From Sambucus nigra (lineage: Eukaryota; Streptophyta; Magnoliopsida; Dipsacales; Adoxaceae), in NCBI GenBank assembly GCA_949130495.1, contig OX422215.1, positions 529,835,755 through 529,899,754 on the forward strand: DNA of 64,000 bases, read 5' to 3'. The position numbers and the translations under genes are program-made. This document shows, piece after piece, positions 1 to 11,112 of this stretch. The first letter of the stretch is position 1. Each line of letters begins with the position of its first letter. The notes below the pieces were generated by a model that saw nothing but the letters and a program-made list of their open reading frames with translations, did no database searches and was not told the origin of the DNA.

Positions 1-849
1 TTGAAAAGTTTACAAGACCATTGACTTACATACAACCTGATAATTTCCCACAAGTGCAATGCACGGTGTCTTCATCAAACCTTCAAAGCAACGGCTAGAA
101 ATCTGTAGTGGTTCACGCGCAGCTATACCACAAGGATCGCATCTCAAAAAACTCCATAGAGACTCTCTCCATAATAGCACGTAGCTCTCGGTTGTAGCGA
201 TATTCCCACAAAGGATGAATAGAAGAAAAGTAGTGTTCTTGAACACCAAAACAATTCATCAAAGCATATGGGGTTTTTGTGAATTGAAAATAGAAGGGGA
301 TTAAACCATAAAAGAAGAAGTCAAAAGGATTTTGTAGTTTCGCAATTTTCTGTCTTTCAAAATGCTGGGACTTCTTAATGAAAATGAAACCATTTAATGA
401 GTATTTATACAAAATCATGCTGCCTCGGTATATGAGCGCGTTCGAACGAGAAAGAGATCTTGCTCGAACGACATAGGCGTGTCGTTCAAGCGACATTGCG
501 TGACAATGCAATGTCGTTTGAACGACAGAGCAAACTCGTTTGAACGACTGTTACGTCAAAAAATATTATTTTTAATGTCCGCACCAATACTTAGACAAAG
601 TACTCATTCTCAAATTTTGACGAAAAAGTGCGCTCCAACACTTAGAAATATTTTGTAAAAATATCCCAAAATCTCTAAGTGTAAAGTTAAGGTATTAAAA
701 ACATAACCTTACCAAACTAAACTTTGGAGAGTCTTTTTGATGAAGAACTTGATATTCGGATATGTCTTTGATGCTTGAATGTTCTTCGACGGTGTAGCGG
801 TATACGACATATTAAATTGATAACGGACTTATAAAATAATGTCCTTACA
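1..849 (-). mobile_element. Ty1/copia LTR, family A (3' LTR, cut by window edge)
   Basis: Matches 7140-7914 and 56108-56976 closely over its whole length. On the minus strand it starts TGTAAGGACAT at 849, and a purine tract lies immediately upstream in element sense (AGGGGAGATT, plus 850-860), so this is the 3' LTR of a minus-strand element. About 170 bp at its U5 end lie outside the window. A TATAAATA box is present on the minus strand near 400-412. A cluster of TTCGAA-centred palindromes (435-550) sits just upstream of that box. Confidence 0.85.
435..550. repeat. Palindrome cluster in LTR A U3
   Basis: Repeated short palindromes built on CGTTCGAACG, CGTTTGAACGA and related GTCGTT/AACGAC words. 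The same block is present in the other A copies (7561-7675, 56563-56675) and a looser version in LTR J (35841-36032). It is CpG-rich in an AT-rich LTR and lies just upstream of the TATA-like box in element sense. Confidence 0.75.
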
Positions 850-1184
850 AATCTCCCCTTATGTCTATGTCGGTACATACATAAAAACATCTGAATTATC
901 AAATAACAAAAAAGCCTATACAAATCTACCCACCCATGAATAAATTTGCATGATCTCAAACTTTCCTTCAAAACTCTTCAACTTCAAATTTCAAAGATTT
1001 TCTCATCAGGGTTTGCAACATAATGATCTTCAATCTTTGTATCTACACACGTGAGACAAAGCAAATACCTTCGTGACACATCAAGTTTGAAATGATATAA
1101 GAATAAATCAGTAATAAATAAAATCTCCCCATTGCAAACTCCCCCATAACATGATAATTCTTTCTCCCCCTTTTTATGATGCCC
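850..1184 (-). mobile_element. 3' internal end of copia element A, with polypurine tract
   Basis: Non-coding. Begins with the polypurine tract complement (AATCTCCCCTTATG) and contains C-rich runs (CTCCCCC) that match 56977-57310 of copy A'. Homology to A stops near 1182, at TTTTTATGATG, where sequence jumps into LTR B. Confidence 0.75.
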
Positions 1185-1433
1185 TTAAACATCCATATCT
1201 AACCTTCTTTCATTGTTTTGACTTCTCTTTCGTACCACTTGCATTTCGGGCCTAAAATTATGGAACGTGAAGTCATTGAGGCAGATGTGAGACACTTGAT
1301 GGAGATGATGAATGCATGATTCCCGGAATTTGGATTGAGACCGTCGTATGAGATCGTGCAGAGACGTGTCAAATGTAGCGGCGTACGACATATACAAATG
1401 TAAGATAACAGACATGAGAAATATGTCCTTACA
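1185..1433 (-). mobile_element. 3' LTR of copia element B, truncated
   Basis: Matches the last 250 bp (plus sense) of full LTR B copies at 4566-5707 and 58216-59363, ending at the same TGTCCTTACA boundary followed by a purine tract on the minus strand. Roughly 890 bp of the LTR, including the CA end and the target-site duplication, are missing at the lower-coordinate side. Confidence 0.8.
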
Positions 1434-3070
1434 AATCTCTCCCTATGTCTATGCCGGTACATACATAAAAATCTTGCAAACTCCCAAAAACAAATGACAT
1501 ATAACATAATATCGCCATTAAACCCTCGAACTGGGAATACTAAATGACATGTCTTCAATAAAACTTCAAAATCTTCAAATCTTCAACATTCTAGAAACTC
1601 CCAAAGTTTTTCTCATCAGGGTGTGCAATCCATAAGATATCGACTTTGTACCTACACATATGAGATAAAGAAAATACCGCTGACACGCAACAATTTGATT
1701 TATAACGATATGCAAAGATCAAATATCAATTCAGTTTAAGCAAATCATAGATAAATCATTCTCCCTCATTCTCCCCCATAATTAATTCTCCCCATTTTTA
1801 TGATGTCCCCAAATAGACAGATATGAGAAGCATAAATATGGAAAATGTCACAAAAAAGTTTTTTTTTTTTTTTCAATTTTTTACTCAAAATATACAACAA
1901 AGAATCAAAGAATCTTCTATTTTTGAATTTTTCAAAATTTGTACACAATATGTATACAAAAAGAATTCACACCATGAAAGAACACAAAAATAACCAAGTT
2001 GAGGATAGCGTAAATGTAGGGGTGTGAACACATTCGATAGGTAACTAAACTCAATCAATCACATGTGCACGATGCATACGTGTACTCTTAACGAATGAAC
2101 ATCAAAAGTATCCTTAGGTGTAAAAATTATTGAATTTAGATGACATCTTCTTAATCAAGTCAACAAATCAAAGTAAAAGTGATTTCCACACCAATAACGT
2201 CCAAAACTATTTAGCACTTTTTCAAGATTTTCAAGGACATGCAAACCCGTTTATATTTTCCAACCAAACTCCCTCGGATATATATATATTTTTTTGAGGT
2301 GCTAAAAAAAATTCTCAAACTTTGGAGAATTGATGGTGAAACCTAATGGCCCATATTTGGCATGTATTTCTTTTTATTGCCTTCAAATTTTTTCGGTCTC
2401 TTTTAACCTCTTTGGACCCCGGATAATAAAATTCCTCACTTTTTTAGGTCTGTTTTAACGGTGGCTTTAGCGCAAAGGATAGATAATTACCTTTCGTAGC
2501 CCCTCCCCATCTTTAAAATATCATATAGACTCACCAAAACGGTTTTTACATGCACACCTTTCTTATCTAGTTTTATCACGCTTGGTTCGTTTTAAGGACA
2601 TGATTGAAGTGAAAACACCCAACAAACATGTGATAAGACAAGTACAAAAATCAAACAAATCTGTGCATGTGTGCAATAAAGGAAATCATGAGTCAAACAT
2701 GTAGGAAGTAACACTAAATTACATCCTAATGACTCCAAACATTATAAGGCATATTGATGACAAGATATATTGTCTCGAAACACTGTTAAATAGTCACATT
2801 AATAAATGGAATGAAATTGTGACTTGGCTATCTTAAATGCTCATCCATAAAAGGTGTAAATACAAAAATCTTTTTGTTCTTTTCTAAATTTTTTATTAAA
2901 TCTTTTTGATTTTTTTTCAAATAATTTTATCAAAATAAAATCTTTTTGTATTTTTCAAATAAATTTATCAAAATAAAATCTAAAAGCAAAAATTTATACA
3001 AACAAGATACATACTAGCAATAGGCAAATAATGTCGACATGAAAATCATCCTAAGCTAGTAAGCAAGTTA
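1434..3070 (-). mobile_element. 3' internal region of copia B, non-coding
   Basis: Collinear with 59364-60452 (copy B') from the polypurine tract to about 2530. No pol motif is visible on either strand. The stretch 2740-3070 resembles 5716-5960 in element A. Low-complexity A/T tracts occur at 1858-1890 and 2870-2980. With gag directly upstream and the 3' LTR directly downstream, element B seems to lack protease, integrase and RT altogether. Confidence 0.7.
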
Positions 3071-3074
3071 AACC

Positions 3075-4348
3075 TCAATCGTTAGGTGCGGAGGGGTTTT
3101 CAAAAGGTGGTAGCAACTTATGAAAAACCCTCGTTAAATCTTGTGAAGTGTTGACCAAAAACTTTACTTGCTCACCTAAATGTGCAAACTCCCTTCTTAA
3201 AAACTCCTTCTCTCCTAAATTTATATTATACTTCTTCGTTTTCAAGGTCTCGGTGTACAAATCTCTAAACACTTTTTGGAGCTCACTTTCATCTCCACTT
3301 TCACTCTCGCATTTTTCTTCACTTGAAGAGCTCAAAACATCACTATCGCATTCATGAGCACAATTGTGGGACAAAGAGGGTGTGCTCACACAACTCGGAA
3401 AAGCAACAGACTTCTCACCACTAGTCTTATCATTCTCACTTTCACTACTATCACTAAGTGTGGCGGGAATGACTACATTCTTTCCTTTCTTTCTAAGCCA
3501 CACAGGAAACTCAAATGACTTATTCCCCTTACCCCACATTCAAAGCAAGTCACGTTCTCAAACTCCTCCTCACACTCCTTATTCGAGTCACTCTCTTTTT
3601 CCCTCTCACTTCTTTCTTTGGCCTTTCCTTTCTTTTTATTTTTATCAAAAAATCTCTTTTCATTGAAAGAATTTTCTTTAGAAATTTTGAGAAACTTTTT
3701 GAAAATTTTCACAAATAAGGCCAAATCATCATCGTCTCCCTCATAATCGGACTCACAAATTTTTTCCTTCTTTTTCTTAAAATGAGTTTTTAAAGCAACG
3801 CCTCTATCCTTAGCCTTAATGGTTTGGGGAAACATGTCAATCTCGTAGGTTTGAAGATCTCCTGCAAGTTCTTCCAACTTAAGTGATTTCAAATTTCCCA
3901 AAGAGTTTAAAATAGTGACTTTACAAATAAAACGTTTTGGAAGAGATCTCAAAATCATTTTAACGACACGCGTGTTATCGATCACCTCCCCCAAATTAAA
4001 ACTTGTGTTAACAATGTCCGACAAACGTGCATAAAAATCATCAAAGCATTCAGACTCGAACATGGTGATAGTCTCAAATTGGGTGGTCAAATTTTGTAAC
4101 TTTGATTCTTTAATCGCGTTCGTACCCTCCTGTGTCAGTTTCAAAACATCCCATACCTCTTTAGACGTGGTGCACATCATAATTTGGCGGAACTCATCGG
4201 GAGTGACAGCTCCAGAAATAGCACTCAGACCACGAGAATTAAAATTAGACATTTTAAAATCATCTTGAGTCCAGGCTGACACAAGTTTTAAAGAGGTGAT
4301 ATTATCAATGGTGACTGTGGGAGGTGTCCACCCAATTTCACAAAGCAA
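3075..4348 (-). pseudogene. Ty1/copia gag (UBN2-type), frameshifted
   Basis: Encodes the nucleocapsid precursor of copia element B. The first frame (4348-3473, 291 aa) shows the plant copia gag core: the WTQDDF...NSRGLSAI stretch, then MMCTTSKEVWDVL, then a LPKRF...LEELAGDLQTYE region. It ends in a lysine-rich tail and a CCHC knuckle start (CFECGVRG). The frame breaks at the knuckle, and a second frame (3539-3075, 154 aa) continues with an acidic serine-rich stretch and a helical tail. The start is probably upstream of 4348, since gag of copia J (36717-37051) has about 45 more residues before the equivalent point. The PBS lies about 200 bp upstream. No protease follows. Presumably inactive. 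Confidence 0.85.
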
Positions 4349-4550
4349 CTAAACATGCTCGTCAATGGATTTTAAACAAGATTTCATACGAGCTTTCCAG
4401 TAGGCATAATTAGACCCGTAAAAAATTGGCATCATATTAAATGAATGTTCCATTGGAAAAAATGGGAATAAATACAAAATAGATTTTTTAATAAAATCAA
4501 TATCACACTATTTGCGGAAAATAGGAATACGCGATGAAATAGTGCAACCC

Positions 4551-4562
4551 GCTCTGATACCA
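4551..4562 (-). other. Primer-binding site of copia B (tRNA-iMet)
   Basis: The minus strand reads TGGTATCAGAGC, the perfect complement of the 3' end of plant initiator tRNA-Met. It is separated from the LTR end at 4566 by 3 nt (ATT), which fixes both the element orientation and the LTR boundary. Confidence 0.92.
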
Positions 4563-4565
4563 ATT

Positions 4566-5707
4566 TGAAAAGTTAGAAAACGTGGTGTGTGATATGTAAT
4601 AAAAAATTATTCACTAGTTTCCAAGTAAACCATTTTTTAATTAGAGTCTAGTTTTTAACCAAATAAATATAGCCCCTAAACATGCGTTAAAATTAAGAAG
4701 ATATTTAATTGAACACAGTATTTCAATTAAATCTTCAAAACATGCATCTAGATGATTTATTAAATAACATAAAGTATGTGACACAACATATCAGGAAAAA
4801 TCCCCGTAGGGAAAAACCATATTATTTTACGTATAATTTGTAAAGAACGGTTACACGGATTATAATGAAAATAAGTGTGACATACGAAATACCCGCAGGT
4901 GTCAGTTTCGATATCGTCAGCTGGAATCTCCCGTGAGAATTCCAGATGGGCAGCAATGAAGAAGATATCGGCTTCTCCACAAAATACTCCTCAATGAGTA
5001 GAATAGATCATTTCAAGGTTTATGTTGTGCACGTCAAATGGAAGAGAAGTGTGCATTTATAAGGGAAGATTAAAGCTCAAAAAACATCTTTAGGAAATCA
5101 TAGAGGAAGAAGGGCCGGATTTTTCTTAACATGTTTCAAAAGTGGTTTAAAGTGGTGACAGCATTTGACACAAAAATCATGCCAGCAACAGGTACCCTGA
5201 ACCGGTTTGGCCTGGGTTCGCGAAAAATCACTGGAACATGGGGCTGAACACTTAGCATTTTTCATGGATTTTTCTTGGATTTTTCTCCATTTTCAAAGGG
5301 CCATAACTTCTTTACCGTTGCTCACATTGAGGTGTCTTTTCTTCCAGTATCTTTGTTGCGGCGAGCTCTTCAACTTTCTAGTTGACTAGACCTTTGGACA
5401 GTGGCTATAAAATTACCATAATTCCCTTGAACATCCATATCTAGCCTTCTTTCACTGTTTTGACTTCTCTTTCGTACCACTTGCATTTCAGGCCTAAAAT
5501 TATGGAACGTGAAATCATTGAGGCCATGGGACACTTGATGGACAGTGGGACAGTGGGACAGTGGGACACTTGATGGAGATGATGAATGCATGATTACTAA
5601 AATTCGGATTGAGACTGTCGTATGAGTTCGTGCACAGACGTGCCAAATGTAGCAGCGTACGACATATACAAATATAAGATAATGAACATGAGAAATATAT
5701 CCTTACA
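4566..5707 (-). mobile_element. 5' LTR of copia element B
   Basis: 1142 bp with TG...CA ends on the minus strand (TGTAAGGATAT at 5707, TTTTCA at 4566), next to the PBS. Matches 58216-59363. A TATAAATG box is seen on the minus strand near 5050-5062. It contains one palindromic ACCGGT block (5191-5224) where copy B' has three. A 10-bp unit (ACAGTGGGAC) is repeated three times at 5534-5568 and is absent from the other B copies. Confidence 0.88.
5191..5224. repeat. Palindrome block in LTR B (short form)
   Basis: Contains GAACCGGTTTGG followed by GGGTTCGCG. The homologous site in LTR B' (58841-58911) is about 37 bp longer and carries two additional ACCGGTT/AACCAGTT units, so unit number varies between copies. 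Confidence 0.7.
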
Positions 5708-6086
5708 TATAAAGCACATGGGTGAATTGACCTACTGTCACAAAACACTATCAAATAGTCACATGGATAAATGGAATGAAATTGTGACTTTGGTGATCCT
5801 AAGTGTTCATCCATAAATGGTGCAAACAAAATACAAAACTCTTTTTGGATTTTTCAAAAAATTTATCTAAATAAAATCTTTTTGTATTTTTCAAAATTTG
5901 TCAAAAAAATTTTTTTTACACAAATTACTTGTCACAACGCTAGCAAACATAAATATCATGAAAGAAAAAACTACCGTATGACAAACATGCGAAAACAATC
6001 ATCTATATGATATAGCAAGAGAAGAATCATGTGCAAGAAAACGTGAATCAACATGTCTACCATCTAGTGCCTTTAAAAGTGATTTC
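5708..6086 (-). mobile_element. Internal remnant of copia A (non-coding)
   Basis: Resembles 2740-3010 of element B (the AATAGTCACAT...GGAATGAAATTGTGAC stretch), i.e. plant copia internal sequence. This is the outer flank of the LTR B insertion, so B is nested inside A. Nothing else recognised. Confidence 0.6.
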
Positions 6087-6721
6087 CTAACCCCAAACAT
6101 ATGTGAAATGACGCGTGGGGGCTTTAGGAACCATGTGAACACTAGACAAAAACTTCTTAGAACTTCTTCCAAGATCAAAACATAGGTGACCTTTCCTACC
6201 ACAATATGAACATGTGTAAACGGGTGGAATAACGCCTATGGGTTGACCTTGTTTGATGTCCTTAGGAATGGTTGACCCACTAAAACAAATAATGGTTTTG
6301 GCTTTAGCAACGGAAGCATTAGGACATGAAGATCTATTACCACCACTATCAAACCTACTTGAGTTTGTCAAATTATTTTTCAACTTCAAAATTTTTTCTC
6401 AAGCAAAGAATTAGACTCTTCCAAAGATAGGGATTTCTTTTTCAAATTTTCAATTAAACTTGACAGTTTATCGCGATCCCTCTCAATTAAAACAAACTTA
6501 TCCCTAAGAGTCTTTTCACGAGCCGTAAAATCATCGATTAATATTTTATCCTCGACGGCACAAACCCGAACCCTATTATTTTTTAAGTCCTCCAATTCCT
6601 TCTCTAAAACTAGGACTCTCTGATCACTCGCCTTTTTGGCAATTTTTAAAGAATCAAAATCAATACACAAATTACCAAAGTGCTCATGACAAATATCCCT
6701 TTGAGTTTGAAACACTTGCAA
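6087..6721 (-). pseudogene. Copia A gag C-terminus: coiled coil plus second zinc knuckle
   Basis: Two overlapping frames. The first (6721-6386, 111 aa) is a charged heptad-rich helix (LEKELEDL, IERDRDKLSSLIENL), the coiled coil that follows the first knuckle in this copia gag type. The second (6389-6087, 100 aa) carries CSYCGRKGHLCFDL, a CX2CX4H knuckle whose last cysteine is displaced or lost, then MVPKAP, the motif found just before the protease in related elements. The N-terminal gag core is missing: the PBS lies only about 230 bp upstream, implying a large internal deletion. Pol is also missing. Confidence 0.75.
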
Positions 6722-6955
6722 ATATTGATTCTTACTTTTAAAGAGAGAATTTTATTTTTTCAAAACTTTAATTCTTATTTAATGTTTCAAATTCAAACTT
6801 TAAAATTTTTAGCATGGTCATGAACTTTAACAAACTCATCTCAATTAACACAGTCAATAACATAATGATCCATCGATTAAAACAAATCAGGAGAGGAACG
6901 CAAATAACCACAAAAAAATGCACTACAAGATCTACATAGTAAATTAGTGCAACAA

Positions 6956-6967
6956 GCTCTGATACCA
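6956..6967 (-). other. Primer-binding site of copia A (tRNA-iMet)
   Basis: The minus strand reads TGGTATCAGAGC, 3 nt from the LTR end at 6971, the same arrangement as in element B. Confidence 0.92.
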
Positions 6968-6970
6968 ATT

Positions 6971-7914
6971 TGTAAAGGGAAAATAATCCCAAAGGGTGGT
7001 TTTCACAAACTTCCAATTTCAAATCAATTTTAGTTCATTCCTAAAACATGGAACTACGTGTCAATACAAATAAGATATAGCATGCGACACAATAATTCAG
7101 GAAAAATTCCCGAAGGGAAAAACCTTTTATTTCTAGAACTTTGAAAAGTTTACAGGACCATTGACTTACATAAAATCTGATAGTCGCCCACAATTGTAAC
7201 ACGGTGTCTTCGTCAAACCTTCAAAGCAACGGCTATAAATCTGCAGCGGTTCACGCGCAGCTATACCACAAGGACCGCAACCCAAAAAACTCCGTGGAGA
7301 CTCCCTCCACAATAGCATCCAGCTCTCGGTTGTAGAGATCTACGGACAAAGGATGAACAAAAGAAAAGCAGTGTTCTTGAATACCAAAACAATTCACCAA
7401 AGTATATGGGATTTTTGTGAATTGAAAACGAAAAGGGATTAAGCCCTAAACGAAGAAGTCAAAAGGATTCTGCAGTTTCGCAGTTTTCTGTCTTTCAAAA
7501 CGCTGGGACTTCTCAATGAAAACAAAACCATTTAATTAGTATTTATACAAAATTGTGCCGCCTCGGTATACGATCTCGTTCAAACAAGAAAGAGATCTCG
7601 CGTGAACGACATACGCGTGTCATTCACGCGACAATGCTATGTCGTTCCAACGACAGAGCAAAGTCGTTTAAATGACTATTATGTCAAAAAATATTATTTT
7701 TAATGTACGCTCCAATTCTTAGAAAAAATACTCATTCTCAAATTTTGACGAAAAAGTCCGCTCGAACACTTAGAAAATATTTTGTAAAAATATCCCAAAA
7801 GCTCTATGTGTATAAAGTTAAGGTATTAAAAACATAACCTTACCAAAGTAAACTTTACGTAGTCTTTTTGATAAAGAACTTGATATTCGGATCCGTCTTT
7901 GATTATTGAATGTT
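6971..7914 (-). mobile_element. 5' LTR of copia element A, U3 end truncated
   Basis: Starts (plus) TGTAAAGGGAAAATAATCCC next to the PBS and matches 55957-56900. Homology ends near 7914 at GAATGTTCT, about 75 bp short of the expected TG end, where Athila-like sequence begins. The palindrome cluster is at 7561-7675 and a TATAAATA box is on the minus strand near 7540. Confidence 0.85.
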
Positions 7915-8276
7915 CTAGAATTACTTACATGACAAACTTACACTTGAGCCGATATAATCATGCACTAGAGAAACTTTTAAAGTCGCGTCCAGTTTTTAGC
8001 ACCGTTGCTGACGATTTGGTAGGCATTTAGGTTAGGACGAATTAATAAAAAATTTAACTCTAATTCTTAGAAAAAGGTAAAAAAAATCATAAAATCAAAA
8101 ATTCAAAAAAATTCAAATAAAATTATATAGAATCTTTTAAATCCTTACACGCAATCTCCTCAATCCACTCCTACCAGAATTCACGCGAATCCCGTTGTTG
8201 AGTACGATCGTGATAGCCTACACCCCCAAATGCTTTACATTTTGGGGTTCCACCTCATACACCGCCCAACTCCATC
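7915..8276 (+). mobile_element. Athila-like gypsy LTR end, degraded PBS and leader
   Basis: At 7996-8010 TTAGCACCGTTGCTG resembles the Athila primer site TGGCGCCGTTGCCGG, with differences that are all transitions. The downstream leader is A-rich and non-coding, as is usual before Athila gag. The LTR upstream is mostly lost at the junction with copia A. Confidence 0.55.
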
Positions 8277-9833
8277 ATGAGTTCCCCGCTTAGTCACACA
8301 CCTAGTGAGGCCAACGAGGAATTTGAATCGTTAAGAGAGAGCGCAATGTTAGATCACGTTAGTTACGGTACGGGTGAGGTTGAGTTGCCATATCTCTATG
8401 AGACATGTTATATCCCAAGAGAACCCTCACTCTGGGATGCATTATATTCATGTATAATGCAGGGAAATTCCATTTTTTGATGGGTGAGTTACCAGATTCT
8501 TCCCACCTTCCCTGACTTGGAGTCAGAAAAATCATACCTCCACATCCGCGAGTTCAAAGAGGCGTGTGAATCTTTTAGCGATCAAACATTCACCCAAACC
8601 ATCAATCGTCTAAAACGTTTTTCCTTCTCCCTAAAGGACAAGACCAAGACTTGGCTATGGTATTTGGCACCAAACTCTATAGGAACAAGGAGATATCTGT
8701 AAGCTAAGTTTATCTTGAAATTATTTCCCCTACATCGAACCAACCCCATAAAAGCTCAAATTCAAACGTTTAAATAACATGATAATGAGAATTTAGATAA
8801 ATGTTGTGATCAATTTAACAAGTTTCTTAATATGTGACCACACCATGGATTTGATAAGTGGAGACTTATCTCCTTTATTCATCACACGCTCAAATTATGT
8901 TCCTAATAACTCGTGGAAACTATGTGCCAAGGGCAATTTATAGTGTTGGATGAGGACAATGCCAAGGCTAATCTTAAGTATGTCGCCGAGACTAATTAAG
9001 CGTGGGACACATCCGATCCAAATGCCCAAACCTAGCCTTAAACAATGTCCACACTTCTTTAAGTGTCTGGACTCTATTAGTAAGACAAAGAAGTCGACTT
9101 GAAACTTCAAATCAACCATCTTGTTAAAAGACTGGAAGACGTAGTCGAATCCTGAGGAAGATAAACATCCATCCACACTTGAGAAGAGATAGAGGAGATG
9201 TGCAGTATTTACGAGACGGGGTATTCAATGAAGGAATTCTCAACGATATCTGCCTACAAAGTTATGCTTCAAGAGAAAGTGGAAACAACATGATATTTTA
9301 AGGGTAATTTTAATTCCCTTCACGGGAATTCTTAATAACCTTCGTAGAGGAACCATCCCGATTTTAGTTGTGGGTACCAACATGTTGTGTTGAATCCTAG
9401 TTCACACATTGCCCCTCCTCCACCACCGCCTCGACATCTCAAACAAGCTACACACATGCAAGCAGTGCATCCAACAACCTATATAACCCCATCACGGAAA
9501 AATATCGAGTTTACTTTGTACCAATTTATGCAAGCTCAATCGACAACCAACGGTCAAAATGCCAGAATGTTTGCCAAAATAAATCCGAATATTTCTAGAT
9601 TGCAATATTCCTTGAGTGTCCAAGAGAAGGGTAAGTTTCCCGCCCTGGCCCAAAAACCCCCTCATGGTCAAAACTATGTTATCTCTAACCTCGATAAGTA
9701 TCAAAAGCAATGTACTGAGGTAACCACTCTATGTAGTGGGAGAGTCGTTGACTTGTCACCTCCACCACACGACGAGCAAAATGACAAGGAGATTTCTCCC
9801 GACACAAAAGAGGCCGAAGATGTCCCTTTGTGA
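8277..9833 (+). pseudogene. Athila-lineage Ty3/gypsy gag
   Basis: The N-terminal piece runs 8277-8477, is stopped by an in-frame TGA (8478-8480), and continues in the same frame at 8484-8702 with the Retrotrans_gag core (LPTFPDLES, SYLHIREFKEAC, FSFSLKDKTKTWLWYL). Degraded helices follow: PHHGFDKW near 8840 and a DEDNAKANLKYVAE stretch near 8950-8990. The C-terminal part 9387-9833 has a proline run, a QFMQAQ helix, the conserved EKGKFPA and VTTLCSGRVVD motifs, and an acidic tail. No CCHC knuckle is visible, which is normal for Athila gag. Multiple stops; inactive. Confidence 0.8.
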
Positions 9834-10570
9834 AAGAGTGATAATAATGACACAGTTAGGCCCAAGGTGGTTTTAAAACTTCCCATTTCTACTCCACACC
9901 CTCAACGGTTGGTCTCTCACTCCAAAGAGACCTCCCGTGACCACGTCGTAGACGCTATCTAGAAATTAAATGTTAATTTATCTTTTCTCGAGACCATAAA
10001 GCAAATTCCCACTTACGCTAAGTTTATAAAGGACTTACTCACGGTGAAACGTAGGCTAAAGGTAAACAAAAATATGTTCTTAGCACAGAACGTCAGTGCA
10101 GTACAGCTGAGTGACCTTCCACCAAAATTTAAAGATTCGGGTGCCCTAACCATTTCTTGCATCATGGGGAAGGACCAAATTGAGAGAGCATCAATGGATC
10201 AAGGGGCGAGTGTTAACATTTTCCCCTACTCCATATATAAACAATTATAATTTGGGGAGCTTAAGCCCATAAAGATAACTCTCTAGTTAGCAAATCACTC
10301 TTTGAAGATACCTCCGAGGATTGCTGAGGATGTGATCATCCAAGTTGACACTTTCTACTTACTGGTGGATTTTGACATTTGGGAAAAGGAACCCTCCTCT
10401 CTCTAAAGTAACCATGTTCCCATGATACTTGGCCGCCCATTCTTAACTACATCTAATGCAATGATTAACACACGCAACAGGAAAATGCAACTCACATTCA
10501 GGAAACTGACTCTTGAAACAAAAATCTTCAACATCACCAAGTACGAGGGTGATGAAGGCAAATTATGAGA
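9834..10570 (+). pseudogene. Athila-lineage retroviral aspartic protease
   Basis: The longest piece, 10044-10250, shows LPPKFKDSGALTISC then ASMDQGASVNIFPYSIYKQL, the Athila protease core. The catalytic D-(L/T)-G-A triad is read here as DQGAS, so the residue after the aspartate is unusual. After a stop at 10248 the frame continues with LKIPPRIAEDVI, a VDTFYLLVDFDI strand and the second flap motif MILGRPFLTT (about 10420-10450), typical of plant gypsy proteases. Several stops are present. Confidence 0.78.
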
Positions 10571-11112
10571 AATTGATCTTATGGACGAGACAGTACATGA
10601 GCTCGCTGAGAGGAATCACATGAGAGAGCCGTTAGGGGTGTGTTTTGTTACCTAAAGGGAGAGCGATAATTCTGACATCGAGCGAGAGGTAGAAGATGTG
10701 TGTTTAGTGACTGCAATTGAGAGAGAGAGGGTACACGGAGTCATGAATGAGAGAGAGAGTCGTGATGAGAGTATGAGAAAGGATTTGGAGGTCGATCAAG
10801 AAGAGAGTTAGGTGATATGAGCCAAGAGGACTTTGAGAAAGAATTCAGGCCATTGGCTGAGAGCCTCACTATTGAAGTCCAAACTTTATTGGACTCATTT
10901 AGCCACTTAGAAGAGAATGAATGGAAAGATAGGATATATTAATTCCTTCTTCTTGACCAACCACCCATGCCACTTGAGTTCTCGAATGCGATCGAGGGAA
11001 GACCTAGTGTTTTGTCTGATTTAGAGCCCAACACATGCGTTTTTGAACTTCAGGGGAATTTAGGTTTAACATGTCCTTCCAATTTTCATAGAGATGTTCC
11101 CTTCAATTCCTG
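10571..11112 (+). mobile_element. Athila protease-RT linker remnant
   Basis: Charged linker with GA-rich repeats (GAGAGAGAG near 10719 and 10750), then a piece reading LSHLEENEWKD and a proline/leucine segment like the stretch preceding RT in Athila. RT itself is missing: at 11113 sequence passes into LTR D, so the rest of the element was deleted or displaced. Confidence 0.5.

Noticed and set aside
1858..1872. Long T tract as a terminator or poly(A) tail of a retroposed gene
   Set aside because: Also present in shorter form in copia B' (59785-59797); it is part of the element interior.
4551..4562. GCTCTGATACCA resembling the end of an initiator tRNA
   Set aside because: Only 12 nt match and it sits next to an LTR end; it is the primer-binding site, not a tRNA gene. 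Same for 6956 and 17671.
9401..9440. Proline run as a host proline-rich protein
   Set aside because: Flanked by Athila gag motifs (EKGKFPA, LCSGRVVD) in the same frame, so it is part of gag.
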